From an uncultured Asticcacaulis sp. (GTDB taxonomy: Bacteria > Pseudomonadota > Alphaproteobacteria > Caulobacterales > Caulobacteraceae), in assembly GCA_946480125.1 (NCBI GenBank), contig CAMLIY010000078.1:1-12182 (forward strand): a stretch of 12,182 bases of DNA, given 5' to 3'. The notes beneath the pieces were generated by a model. The model saw only the letters and a program-made list of their open reading frames with translations. It made no database searches and was not told the origin of the DNA. Positions 1-6,289 of the stretch are shown in pieces. Position 1 is the stretch's first letter; the number at the start of each line of letters is the position of its first letter. The position numbers were made by a program, and so were the translations under genes.

Positions 1-44
1 ATCCTGTCAAGTGACTGGAGTTCAGACGTGTGCTCTTCCGATCT
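1..44. other. Illumina library adapter left in the assembly (not genomic)
   Basis: Bases 11-44 match the Illumina TruSeq/multiplexing read-2 adapter. Read on the minus strand, it begins with AGATCGGAAGAGC directly at the junction with genomic sequence. Bases 3-10 (CCTGTCAA) occupy the place of an 8-base i7 index, and bases 1-2 (AT) fit the end of the P7 flow-cell primer. Genomic sequence starts at 45. The adapter match is seen directly and recognised from memory; the index reading is inferred from the known adapter layout. The adapter happens to stay open in the ligase frame, so an automatic gene caller could extend the ligase into it. Confidence 0.97.
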
Positions 45-260
45 CATGGCCAGCAGTTGCGGATCTGTGCGCGCGCGGATCAGCTCCAGCACCATGCCGC
101 GCTTGAAATTGGGCAGGCTTAGTGTGCCGCCGATAATGGCCACGGCATAGCCGCGGTCCGGATCGGGCGTGGCGGCGAAATAATCGAGCAGCAAACGCTC
201 CTTGCCGGAGGTCGCCGGTTCATAATAGAGCCGCTCCAGGAGACGCGAGAAATCCCTCAT
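45..260 (-). CDS. ATP-dependent DNA ligase, N-terminal fragment (cut by adapter)
   Basis: This would be the ATP-dependent DNA ligase that seals nicks using ATP in the ligase-associated DNA damage response cluster (TIGR04120-like). Only 72 codons are present, starting MRDFSRLLERLYYEP. The stretch with DYFAATPDPDRGYAVAII resembles the helical N-terminal region of this family, whose members are roughly 500-550 residues. The catalytic KxDG lysine motif lies beyond the edge and cannot be checked. The ATG (260-258) overlaps the upstream exonuclease stop in an ATGA, so the two genes are probably translationally coupled. The call rests on N-terminal similarity and on context beside the exonuclease, the Lhr-type helicase and PdeM. 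The truncation is technical (adapter junction at 44/45), not a biological pseudogene. Confidence 0.85.
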
Positions 261-1261
261 TCGCTGTCATCCTCATAGCCAAGCAGATGCAAAGCCTGCG
301 CCTTGAAACCGTGCTGTTGCGCATAATAGACCAGGGCATCGTCGCGGCCGTGCGTCACCCAGATCTCCGGCTCGCCGACATCGGTGAGCGTCTGGGTCAG
401 TTCGTCCCAATCGGCATGATCGGAAACCACCAGCGGTAACTCCACGCCCTTCTGCTTTGCGCGGGCACGGATACGCATCCAGCCGGACGCCGCCACCGTC
501 AGCACATCGGGTAGCTTGCGCGACCAGCGATCCTGAAGCGCCGATGGCGGGCACAGCACGATCTTGCCGGCCAGGGTTCTGGCATTTTCCGGCGTCACCA
601 GTTCAGTCAGCCCCAGTGAAATGCCAAAGCTTTCATACAATTCGCACAGGCGGACCATGGCGCCGTGCAGATAAATCGTCTCCTGATAGCCGGCGGCGCG
701 CAGGGCGCAGATCATGCGCTGGCATTTGCCAAGCGCATAAACCCCAACCAGATGGCAGCGCTCCGGGAACTGCTGAAGCGAGCCCAGCAGCTTGGCGACC
801 TCGTCTTCCAGCGGCGGATGGCGAAAGACCGGCAGGGCGAAGGTCGCCTCGGTGACAAAGACATCGCACGGCACCGGCTCGAACGGCACACAGGTCGGGT
901 CAGGGCGGCGCTTGTAATCACCGGAAAAGACAATACTCGATCCGACATATTCCAGCCGCGCCTGCGCCGAGCCGAGAATATGCCCCGCCGGATGCAGACT
1001 TAAGCGGATATCACCGATCTGCACCACCTCGCCATAGGCAAGAGGATGCTCGGCGACGGCATGAGCCTCGCCATAACGGGCGCGCATAATCGCCAGGGTT
1101 TCCGGCGTGGCGAAGACCTGGCCGTGACCGGCGCGGGCATGATCGGCGTGACCATGCGTGACCACCGCCCGCTCCACCGGCTGCATGGGATCGATATAAA
1201 TATCGCCGGGCTTGCACCAGACTCCCTGCGGCCTCACCTCTATCCAGTCTTTCGGGTGCAT
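257..1261 (-). CDS. Ligase-associated DNA exonuclease (metallo-beta-lactamase fold)
   Basis: Predicted metal-dependent nuclease of the metallo-beta-lactamase/beta-CASP type (TIGR04122-like), the 'Exo' of the Lhr-MPE-Exo-Lig repair cluster; about 334 residues, normal for the family. Visible metal-site motifs are THGHADH (His36, His38, Asp40, His41), HPAGHILGS (His94), FSGD (Asp115) and the C-terminal VSDHADW (Asp281, His282). The sequence between them (VTEATFALP, GWMRIRARAKQ) also fits this family. The ATG at 1261 was preferred over a GTG two codons upstream (1267), because an AAAGG ribosome-binding site at 1267-1271 lies 5 nt before the ATG and overlaps the GTG. Its stop overlaps the ligase start, so it is the first gene of a minus-strand pair. 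DNA-end processing before ligation is inferred from family and context. Confidence 0.93.
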   Translation of the reverse strand: MHPKDWIEVRPQGVWCKPGDIYIDPMQPVERAVVTHGHADHARAGHGQVFATPETLAIMRARYGEAHAVAEHPLAYGEVVQIGDIRLSLHPAGHILGSAQARLEYVGSSIVFSGDYKRRPDPTCVPFEPVPCDVFVTEATFALPVFRHPPLEDEVAKLLGSLQQFPERCHLVGVYALGKCQRMICALRAAGYQETIYLHGAMVRLCELYESFGISLGLTELVTPENARTLAGKIVLCPPSALQDRWSRKLPDVLTVAASGWMRIRARAKQKGVELPLVVSDHADWDELTQTLTDVGEPEIWVTHGRDDALVYYAQQHGFKAQALHLLGYEDDSE

Positions 1262-1266
1262 TTCCA

Positions 1267-1271
1267 CCTTT
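1267..1271 (-). promoter_or_regulatory. Ribosome-binding site deciding the exonuclease start
   Basis: AAAGG on the minus strand lies 5 nt upstream of the ATG at 1261. It overlaps the in-frame GTG at 1265-1267, which therefore could not use it. This favours the ATG as the start. Confidence 0.6.
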
Positions 1272-1304
1272 CGTCTTTATTTTGGACCACGATACAGTTC
1301 GCTC

Positions 1305-3749
1305 ATGGTGAAGATTCCGTCCTCTTTCCGGCAGTGGTTTGACCAGCAGGGCTGGAAAATCCTGCCGCACCAGCGCGAAATGGTGTCGCGCTATCAGCAG
1401 AGCCAATCCACCCTCCTCACCGCCCCGACCGGCACCGGCAAGACGCTCGCCGGCTTTCTCGGCTCGCTCATCGACATTACCGAAACGAAGCCAAAAGGCC
1501 TTCACACGCTTTATATATCGCCGCTCAAGGCGTTAAATTACGATATTGAACGTAATGTCACCGCCATCATTGAGGCGCTTAATCTGCCGGTGCGCGTCGA
1601 AAGCCGAACGGGCGATACTTCGGCCTATCGCCGCAAGCGCCAGCGCGCCAAACCGCCCCATATCCTCATGACCACGCCGGAATCGCTGATGCTGCTGCTC
1701 AGCTATCCGGAGGCGCGCGATATGTTCGGCTCGGTCGAGGCCGTGGTCATCGATGAAATCCACCAGGTGGCGGCCAGCAAGCGCGGCGATCTGATCACCC
1801 TGGCTCTGGCGCAGATCGAATCCTACCGGCCGGGTTTCCGCCGCATCGGCCTGTCTGCGACGGTGGCCGAACCTGACCTGTTCTGTTTGTGGCTCGGCAA
1901 GACCGGCCAGCCGGTCGATCATTACAACAGCCCCTCCACCGGCAAACCGCCGCAGGTGTCGATCCTGAAGACGAAAGAAGCCGTGCCGTTCACGGGTTTC
2001 GTGGCACAATATGCCGTTTCCGAAATCATGGCCGAGATCGAAAAGGCGGGCTCCACCATCGTCTTCGTCAATACCCGTTTCCAGGCCGAACTGCTGTTCC
2101 AGTTCCTGTGGGAGGTCAATGACGACGCCCTGCCGATCGCCATCTACCACGCGTCACTGACCAAGGATCTGCGCGCCAAAACCATGAAGATGATGAGTGA
2201 AGGCAAGTTGCGCGGGCTGGTCGCGACCTCCGCCATCGAACTGGGCATCGACTGGGGTGATGTCGATGTCGTTATCCAGGTCGGGGCACCGAAAGGCGTG
2301 TCACGCCTGCTGCAACGCATCGGCCGCTCCAACCACCAGGTTGATGTGCCGTCGAAAGCTTTTCTGGTGCCGGCCAATCGCTTCGAGGTGCTGGAATGCG
2401 AAGCCGCCATGCTGGCCATCAAGGCCCGCCAGCTTGACGGTGATCATCCCCTGCCCGGTTCACAGGACGTCGCCATCCAGTTCATCCTCAACGCCGCCTG
2501 CTCGGCGCCGGTGACACCGCATGAGCTGCATGCACTGGTCACACAGTCGTGGTCCTATCGGCAGTTGTCCTATGAGCAGTTCGAGGAGTTGTTCCAGTTC
2601 GTCATCGATGGCGGTTATGTACTGCGCAATTACGAGCGCTGGCAGCGCCTGATCAAGCAGGACGACGGCACATGGATTCCGGCCAACAAGGCCGTTATTC
2701 AGCGTCATCGGCAGAATATCGGTGTCATCATCGAGGCCGGAAAGCTGAAGGTCAAACGCCGCCACGGCCGCGGTGGCAAGTACCTCGGCGAGATCGAGGA
2801 ATCGTTCGGCCAGTCGATGCGGCCCGGCGACACCTTCTATTTCGCCGGCGAGATCCTGGCCTTCGAGCGCATCCATGACATGACTCTGGAAGCCCGCGCC
2901 TCGGCCGCCAAGGAGCCGATGATCCCGACCTATGCCGGCGGCCAGATGCCGCTGTCGACCTTTCTGGCCGAAGGTGTCCGCGCCTTTCTGCAAGACGAAC
3001 AAGGTTTCGAAAAGTTGCCGAAGGTGGTGCGCAACTGGCTACACCTGCAAGCCCGGTTTTCCGTTCTGCCCGATCGTAAAAGCCTGCTGGTAGAGAGCTT
3101 TCCGCGCGGCAAGCTTTATTGCGTCATCTTCTATACCTTCGAGGGGCGCCGCGCCAATCAGACCCTGGGCATGCTTATATCCCGACGTATGGAACGGATC
3201 GGCCTGCACCCCTTAAGCTTCACCGTCACCGATTACGGCCTGGCAATCAACAGCCTCCAGCCGGTAACGGCAGAGAGCGTTTACGATCTCCTGTCGCCCG
3301 ATATCCTGGCCGATGAACTGGAGGAATGGCTGGGGGAGTCACCCATGCTGAAGCGCTCGTTCCGTCGCGTCGCCACCATCGCCGGCATTGTCGAGCAGAA
3401 CAACAATTCCGCCCGCAAGACGCTGAAACAGGTCACGTTTTCCACCGACCTGATCTATGATGTACTGCGCAAATATGAACCCAATCACGTCCTGCTGGCC
3501 CTGGCGCGCGCCGATGCCGAACGCGAACTGCTCGATCTCGATCGCCTGACCGACATGATCCTGAAATTCCAGCGCCATATTGAGTTCCGCGACCTGCCTC
3601 GCCCGTCGCCGCTCTCCCTGCCGGTCATTCTGGATGTCCGCACCGAACGCTTGCCCGGCGGCGGTATGGAAGCCCTGCTCGCCCAGCAAAGCCTGATGGA
3701 AACCGCCGAAACCCTGATGCACGAGGTGGAGGATGAGCTCAAGTCTTGA
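1305..3749 (+). CDS. Ligase-associated DEXH-box DNA helicase (Lhr-Core type)
   Basis: Superfamily 2 ATP-dependent helicase of the ligase-associated DNA damage response family (TIGR04121-like, Lhr-Core); 814 residues, the usual size. Motifs in order: LPHQ Q-motif-like site near 20-23, Walker A APTGTGKT (40-47), TTPES near 123-127, Walker B DEIH (150-153), SAT (184-186), VFVNTR (253-258), ATSAIELGID (307-316) and QRIGRSNH (337-344). The rest matches the winged-helix and C-terminal core regions of Lhr proteins in layout. The ATG at 1305 was chosen because the protein conservation begins at MVKIPSSFRQWFDQQGW. A longer in-frame start at 1212 would run 50 bp into the divergent exonuclease gene and add an unconserved leader. 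Upstream ribosome-binding sequence is weak. The gene overlaps pdeM by 17 bp. Family role is 3'-5' translocation and unwinding; the repair role is inferred from the cluster. Confidence 0.95.
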   Translation: MVKIPSSFRQWFDQQGWKILPHQREMVSRYQQSQSTLLTAPTGTGKTLAGFLGSLIDITETKPKGLHTLYISPLKALNYDIERNVTAIIEALNLPVRVESRTGDTSAYRRKRQRAKPPHILMTTPESLMLLLSYPEARDMFGSVEAVVIDEIHQVAASKRGDLITLALAQIESYRPGFRRIGLSATVAEPDLFCLWLGKTGQPVDHYNSPSTGKPPQVSILKTKEAVPFTGFVAQYAVSEIMAEIEKAGSTIVFVNTRFQAELLFQFLWEVNDDALPIAIYHASLTKDLRAKTMKMMSEGKLRGLVATSAIELGIDWGDVDVVIQVGAPKGVSRLLQRIGRSNHQVDVPSKAFLVPANRFEVLECEAAMLAIKARQLDGDHPLPGSQDVAIQFILNAACSAPVTPHELHALVTQSWSYRQLSYEQFEELFQFVIDGGYVLRNYERWQRLIKQDDGTWIPANKAVIQRHRQNIGVIIEAGKLKVKRRHGRGGKYLGEIEESFGQSMRPGDTFYFAGEILAFERIHDMTLEARASAAKEPMIPTYAGGQMPLSTFLAEGVRAFLQDEQGFEKLPKVVRNWLHLQARFSVLPDRKSLLVESFPRGKLYCVIFYTFEGRRANQTLGMLISRRMERIGLHPLSFTVTDYGLAINSLQPVTAESVYDLLSPDILADELEEWLGESPMLKRSFRRVATIAGIVEQNNNSARKTLKQVTFSTDLIYDVLRKYEPNHVLLALARADAERELLDLDRLTDMILKFQRHIEFRDLPRPSPLSLPVILDVRTERLPGGGMEALLAQQSLMETAETLMHEVEDELKS

Positions 3750-4401
3750 AATCGACTTCGCCGGACAGCGCTTCGTGCTTGATGCCGGGTTGGGACTTTA
3801 CTGGCCGGCGCAGCATACTCTGGTCGTCTCCGATCTGCATCTGGAAAAGGCGACATATCTGGCGCAGTTTGGCTCGCCCCTGGCGCCATACGATACGCTC
3901 GACACCCTGAACCGGCTGGAAGCGCTGGTTGCCAAATACCAGCCCAAGGCCTTAATCTTACTGGGTGACAGCTTCCACGACCGGCAGGCCTGGCAAAGGC
4001 TGGAAGAGACCGCGCGTCACCAGTTGCACACTATCTGCGCCTCGGTGGAAACCTGCCATATGGTGGAAGGCAATCATGATCTCGGCCTGATGGCCGATAA
4101 CAGGCTGATATTCACCGATGCCATCGAACAAGCGGGTCTTATCTTCCGCCATGAGGCCGAACCGAGCGCCCTGCCTCAGGTCATCGGCCATTTTCATCCG
4201 AAACTGCGCACCTCCCTGCGCGGTCATCGCCTGAGCGGCAAATGCTTTTTGACTAATCAAAGCCTGCTCATCATGCCGGCTTTTGGCAGCTTTACCGGCG
4301 GACTGGACATGACACATCAGGCCTTTGTCGATCTGGCCGGTGATGACCCGCTAAGGCCCTATCTCGTTTACAAACAAACCATTGCGCCTATCCGCTTTTA
4401 A
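3733..4401 (+). CDS. pdeM: Ligase-associated DNA damage response endonuclease PdeM (MPE)
   Basis: Calcineurin-like metallophosphoesterase of 222 residues, the PdeM/MPE family (TIGR04123-like). The Pseudomonas putida homologue is known as a manganese-dependent single-strand DNA endonuclease from the same kind of gene cluster. Metal-binding motifs are all intact: SDLHLEK (Asp34, His36), GDSFHD (Asp79, His82), GNHD (Asn114, His115) and GHFHP (His153, His155). The family-typical MPAFGSFTGG (181-190) follows. The start lies 17 bp inside the end of the helicase gene and is preceded by a purine-rich GAGGTGGAGG (3723-3732), so it is very likely co-transcribed and translationally coupled with the helicase. 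It ends 10 bp before the stop of the convergent DUF2177 gene. No signal peptide is seen, so the protein should be cytoplasmic. Confidence 0.95.
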   Translation: MSSSLEIDFAGQRFVLDAGLGLYWPAQHTLVVSDLHLEKATYLAQFGSPLAPYDTLDTLNRLEALVAKYQPKALILLGDSFHDRQAWQRLEETARHQLHTICASVETCHMVEGNHDLGLMADNRLIFTDAIEQAGLIFRHEAEPSALPQVIGHFHPKLRTSLRGHRLSGKCFLTNQSLLIMPAFGSFTGGLDMTHQAFVDLAGDDPLRPYLVYKQTIAPIRF

Positions 4402-4410
4402 GGCGCGCCT
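4401..4410. repeat. 10-bp perfect palindrome between convergent stop codons
   Basis: AGGCGCGCCT shares its first base with the last base of the pdeM stop and fills all but one base of the gap to the DUF2177 stop (4412-4414). It is self-complementary with no loop or T-run, so I do not call it a terminator. It could be chance. Confidence 0.4.
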
Positions 4411-4411
4411 G

Positions 4412-4819
4412 TCAGGGGACCATCTTAAGCTTTTTCAATACCAGACGGGCGGCAAGGGCGGCAACAAGGCTGATAACCGCGCCCCAGGCCATATCGATCA
4501 GGCTCAGAACCAGCGGCCAGTTGCGTAATACCGCCAGGCCGGTCAGGTCGTAAGTGGCATATGCTACCAGACCGAAAACCGCGGCGCGCAACACCAGGCC
4601 TGTTTTGCCACCAGATGTCAGGGCCGGCAGCACGATCAGCCACGCCAGACCGAGCGCATAGAGGACATAAAAGCCCAAAGCCGCGCCAAAATTGACTTTC
4701 GTGGCGAGAAGATCGCCCATGGCGGGCACATAAAGCGCGTTGTAGGTCAGCCCGAACCACAGGCCGTCACCGGCCATCATTACGAGCACCAGAACAATAA
4801 AGGCGATGATCAGCTTCAT
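4412..4819 (-). CDS. DUF2177 family membrane protein
   Basis: Small integral membrane protein of 135 residues with four predicted transmembrane segments (about 3-22, 44-67, 74-96 and 104-127). It carries the family landmarks GDGLWFG (17-23), YATYDLTGLAVLRNWP (87-102) and DMAWG (109-113). It ends in a basic tail (KKLKMVP). Biochemical function is unknown. The start was placed at MKLIIAFIVL because TAGGTG, overlapping the chrR stop, supplies a ribosome-binding site 5 nt upstream. A longer in-frame start at 4912 would lie inside chrR and add a non-membrane leader. It is the third gene of the rpoE-chrR operon, only 8 bp after chrR. A role in envelope or lipid response to photo-oxidative stress is inferred from that position only. 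Confidence 0.88.
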   Translation of the reverse strand: MKLIIAFIVLVLVMMAGDGLWFGLTYNALYVPAMGDLLATKVNFGAALGFYVLYALGLAWLIVLPALTSGGKTGLVLRAAVFGLVAYATYDLTGLAVLRNWPLVLSLIDMAWGAVISLVAALAARLVLKKLKMVP

Positions 4820-4827
4820 CAGCGCAC

Positions 4828-5484
4828 CTAAATACGGGCGAAAGGTTGCAGCAACCGTCCCAGCCAGGTTTTGGGCAGGATGGGCGCGGTCTGGGTAATC
4901 AGGCACAGGCAATCTTCATCTGCCGCGATGGCCGGCGCATGGCTGTCCTCTTCGGTACGCAAGGTGAAATCGCCGACCGAATAGGCGCCATAGTCATCAG
5001 CAAACCTGCCCTTGAGCACCAATGTCGCTTCCTGACCTCTGTGGGTATGTTCCGGCATGGTCATGCCCGCCTTGACGAACATCAGATAGGTCTTGGTGTG
5101 CCTGTCGGTTTCAGAGGTCCTGACCGGCGCCATCCACACGCCGGGCGCCGCCCAGTATCTGCCTGTCACAGCGGCCCTGGCAATCGCCGGGGGCAGATCA
5201 AAGCCCTGCAAAAAAGCCGGAAGGGGTTTTGACGAACGGGCGGACGTTTCTGCCGGCCGCTCAATGCGCGCCAGAGCCAGGTCCAGCGCGGTCACCGACA
5301 GGGCTACCCCGTCAATCCGGTCCAGCAGAGCGCCTCCCAGGCTTTCAAACAGTTTCATTTCCATTCGGCAATGCGCGCACGATTCCATATGAGCGCTGAC
5401 AAGCAGAGACATACCCGGCGACAATGTGCCGTTATTATAGTCCCATAATAGATCTTCGTCGGGGTGATGATGTACGCTGTTCAT
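4828..5484 (-). CDS. chrR: Anti-sigma factor ChrR (zinc-binding, cupin domain)
   Basis: ChrR-type anti-sigma factor, 218 residues, that holds the neighbouring ECF sigma factor inactive until singlet oxygen or related oxidants trigger its loss. The N-terminal zinc anti-sigma domain shows His5-7 and the H-x3-C-x2-C motif (His32, Cys36, Cys39). The C-terminal cupin spans about 112-200, with His146, His148, Glu152 and His182. These, together with Cys192/Cys194, align at a constant offset of 5 with the cupin metal ligands (His141, His143, Glu147, His177) and Cys187/Cys189 that I recall for Rhodobacter sphaeroides ChrR. The ATG overlaps the sigma-factor stop as ATGA, with no strong ribosome-binding site, implying translational coupling and matched amounts of both proteins. 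Acts in the cytoplasm. Confidence 0.94.
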   Translation of the reverse strand: MNSVHHHPDEDLLWDYNNGTLSPGMSLLVSAHMESCAHCRMEMKLFESLGGALLDRIDGVALSVTALDLALARIERPAETSARSSKPLPAFLQGFDLPPAIARAAVTGRYWAAPGVWMAPVRTSETDRHTKTYLMFVKAGMTMPEHTHRGQEATLVLKGRFADDYGAYSVGDFTLRTEEDSHAPAIAADEDCLCLITQTAPILPKTWLGRLLQPFARI

Positions 5485-6125
5485 GACGGGTTTACGCTTT
5501 TTAAAAAATACACGCGCAGATGCGCTATAGCCAGACGCATTCTCGACTTGACAGTGCCGAGTGGAATAGATTGCGCCTTGGCTATTTCGGCCTGGGACAG
5601 GCCTTCGTAATAGGCCAGCCTCAGAATTGTTTTTTGCTCATCGGAAAGTGTGTCAAAAGCGCAATTGACCGAATCCTGGCTTTCATGGGCAATGACCTGT
5701 TCATCGGCCGCCTTGGGTGCTTCGCCTTGCCACAAATCTTCGGGCAGATCGCGTACACGCATCGCCTTGCGGGCGGCATCAATGCGCAGATTGCGCGCAA
5801 TGGTATATATCCAGGTCGCGGCGCCCGCCTTGGCCGGATCAAACAGCTCAGCCTTGCGCCAGACAGTGAGCAAGGCATCCTGAGCCAGATCTTCGGCTTC
5901 GTGAAGTCCCATCCCCTGTTTCATAACAAAGGCTTTCACCTTGGGCGCAAACAGTTCAAACAGCCTGGCATAGGCCGTACGATCGCGCGAGTCCGCGATT
6001 CGTGTGATCAGCACTTCAGGTTTGACGTCGAGATCGTGTGAATATCCATCGTTTGCAGCCATGAGTCCAGATGACCCGATTACAAGGCTTTGGTCAAAGA
6101 TCATTTTTCTAATCAGACCGAGCAT
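5481..6125 (-). CDS. rpoE: ECF sigma factor RpoE (ECF11, photo-oxidative stress type)
   Basis: Group IV sigma factor, 214 residues with the start used here. Region 2 covers about 50-120, with DLAQDALLTVWRK (79-91) and the -10-reading helix TWIYTIARNLRIDAARK (104-120). Region 4 covers about 155-205, with the helix-turn-helix GLSQAEIAKAQSIPLGTVKSR (175-195). Pairing with a ChrR anti-sigma gene places it in ECF11. The start is uncertain. The ATG at 6125 has AAGGA 11 nt upstream, while ATGs at 6104 and 6062 (193 residues, closer to family length) have only weak ribosome-binding sites. A 5-codon ORF at 6130-6113 overlaps the 6125 start. Upstream lies TGATCC-N18-TAAACA, matching promoters of this sigma class, so the gene is probably autoregulated. 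Confidence 0.93.
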   Translation of the reverse strand: MLGLIRKMIFDQSLVIGSSGLMAANDGYSHDLDVKPEVLITRIADSRDRTAYARLFELFAPKVKAFVMKQGMGLHEAEDLAQDALLTVWRKAELFDPAKAGAATWIYTIARNLRIDAARKAMRVRDLPEDLWQGEAPKAADEQVIAHESQDSVNCAFDTLSDEQKTILRLAYYEGLSQAEIAKAQSIPLGTVKSRMRLAIAHLRVYFLKSVNPS

Positions 6126-6177
6126 CGCATCAGATTTCCTTGTGTGAGCCTATAAAAACAAATTGTCCGTTTCTTGT

Positions 6178-6207
6178 TGTTTACGCGCCCTGCCCTCTAT
6201 CGGATCA
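6178..6207 (-). promoter_or_regulatory. Candidate RpoE (ECF11) promoter for rpoE-chrR-DUF2177
   Basis: Minus strand: -35 TGATCC (6207-6202), 18-bp spacer, -10 region TAAACA (6183-6178) preceded by CG. Transcription would begin near 6171, giving a leader of about 45 nt to the ATG at 6125. TGATCC is the -35 recalled for ChrR-controlled RpoE in Rhodobacter sphaeroides. It matches the spacing of the divergent partner promoter exactly. Confidence 0.75.
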
Positions 6208-6236
6208 CTTGAGCCATCTGCCGCCAGGGTGATCCG
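6201..6236. repeat. 8-bp inverted repeat formed by the two divergent -35 elements
   Basis: CGGATCAC (6201-6208) and GTGATCCG (6229-6236) are perfect reverse complements separated by 20 bp. Each contains the TGATCC -35 element of one of the two divergent promoters. The shared bases on either side of TGATCC suggest that the -35 recognition extends to GTGATCCG. Confidence 0.8.
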
Positions 6237-6259
6237 GTCAGAGGCGGGCACCGTAATCT
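6230..6259 (+). promoter_or_regulatory. Candidate RpoE (ECF11) promoter for the FAD oxidoreductase operon
   Basis: Plus strand: -35 TGATCC (6230-6235), 18-bp spacer, -10 region TAATCT (6254-6259) preceded by CG. Transcription would start near 6266, about 24 nt before the ATG at 6290, leaving room for the ribosome-binding site. Same -35, same spacing and same CGTAA as the divergent rpoE promoter, which supports a shared sigma factor. Confidence 0.75.
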
Positions 6260-6289
6260 CATCAGTAAAAATAATAATCGGAGCTTCAG

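Noticed and set aside
45..260. Ligase pseudogene
   Set aside because: The open frame ends only because the sequence changes to library adapter at 44, so the truncation is technical.
1212..1304. Longer N-terminus for the helicase starting at 1212
   Set aside because: It would overlap the divergent exonuclease gene by 50 bp, and the extra 31 residues show no family resemblance; conservation starts at the Met at 1305.
1262..1304. LexA/SOS operator in the divergent repair-gene spacer
   Set aside because: A single GTTC is present but no second half-site at 7 bp on either strand.
1533..2150. Long antisense frames within the helicase, oxidoreductase and hydrolase genes
   Set aside because: Frames such as this one, 6386-7288 and 8499-9188 lack family motifs and ribosome-binding sites and are shadows of GC-rich coding sequence on the other strand.
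4820..4912. 31-residue extension of the DUF2177 protein
   Set aside because: It lies inside chrR, is not membrane-like, and would ignore the TAGGTG ribosome-binding site just before the ATG at 4819.
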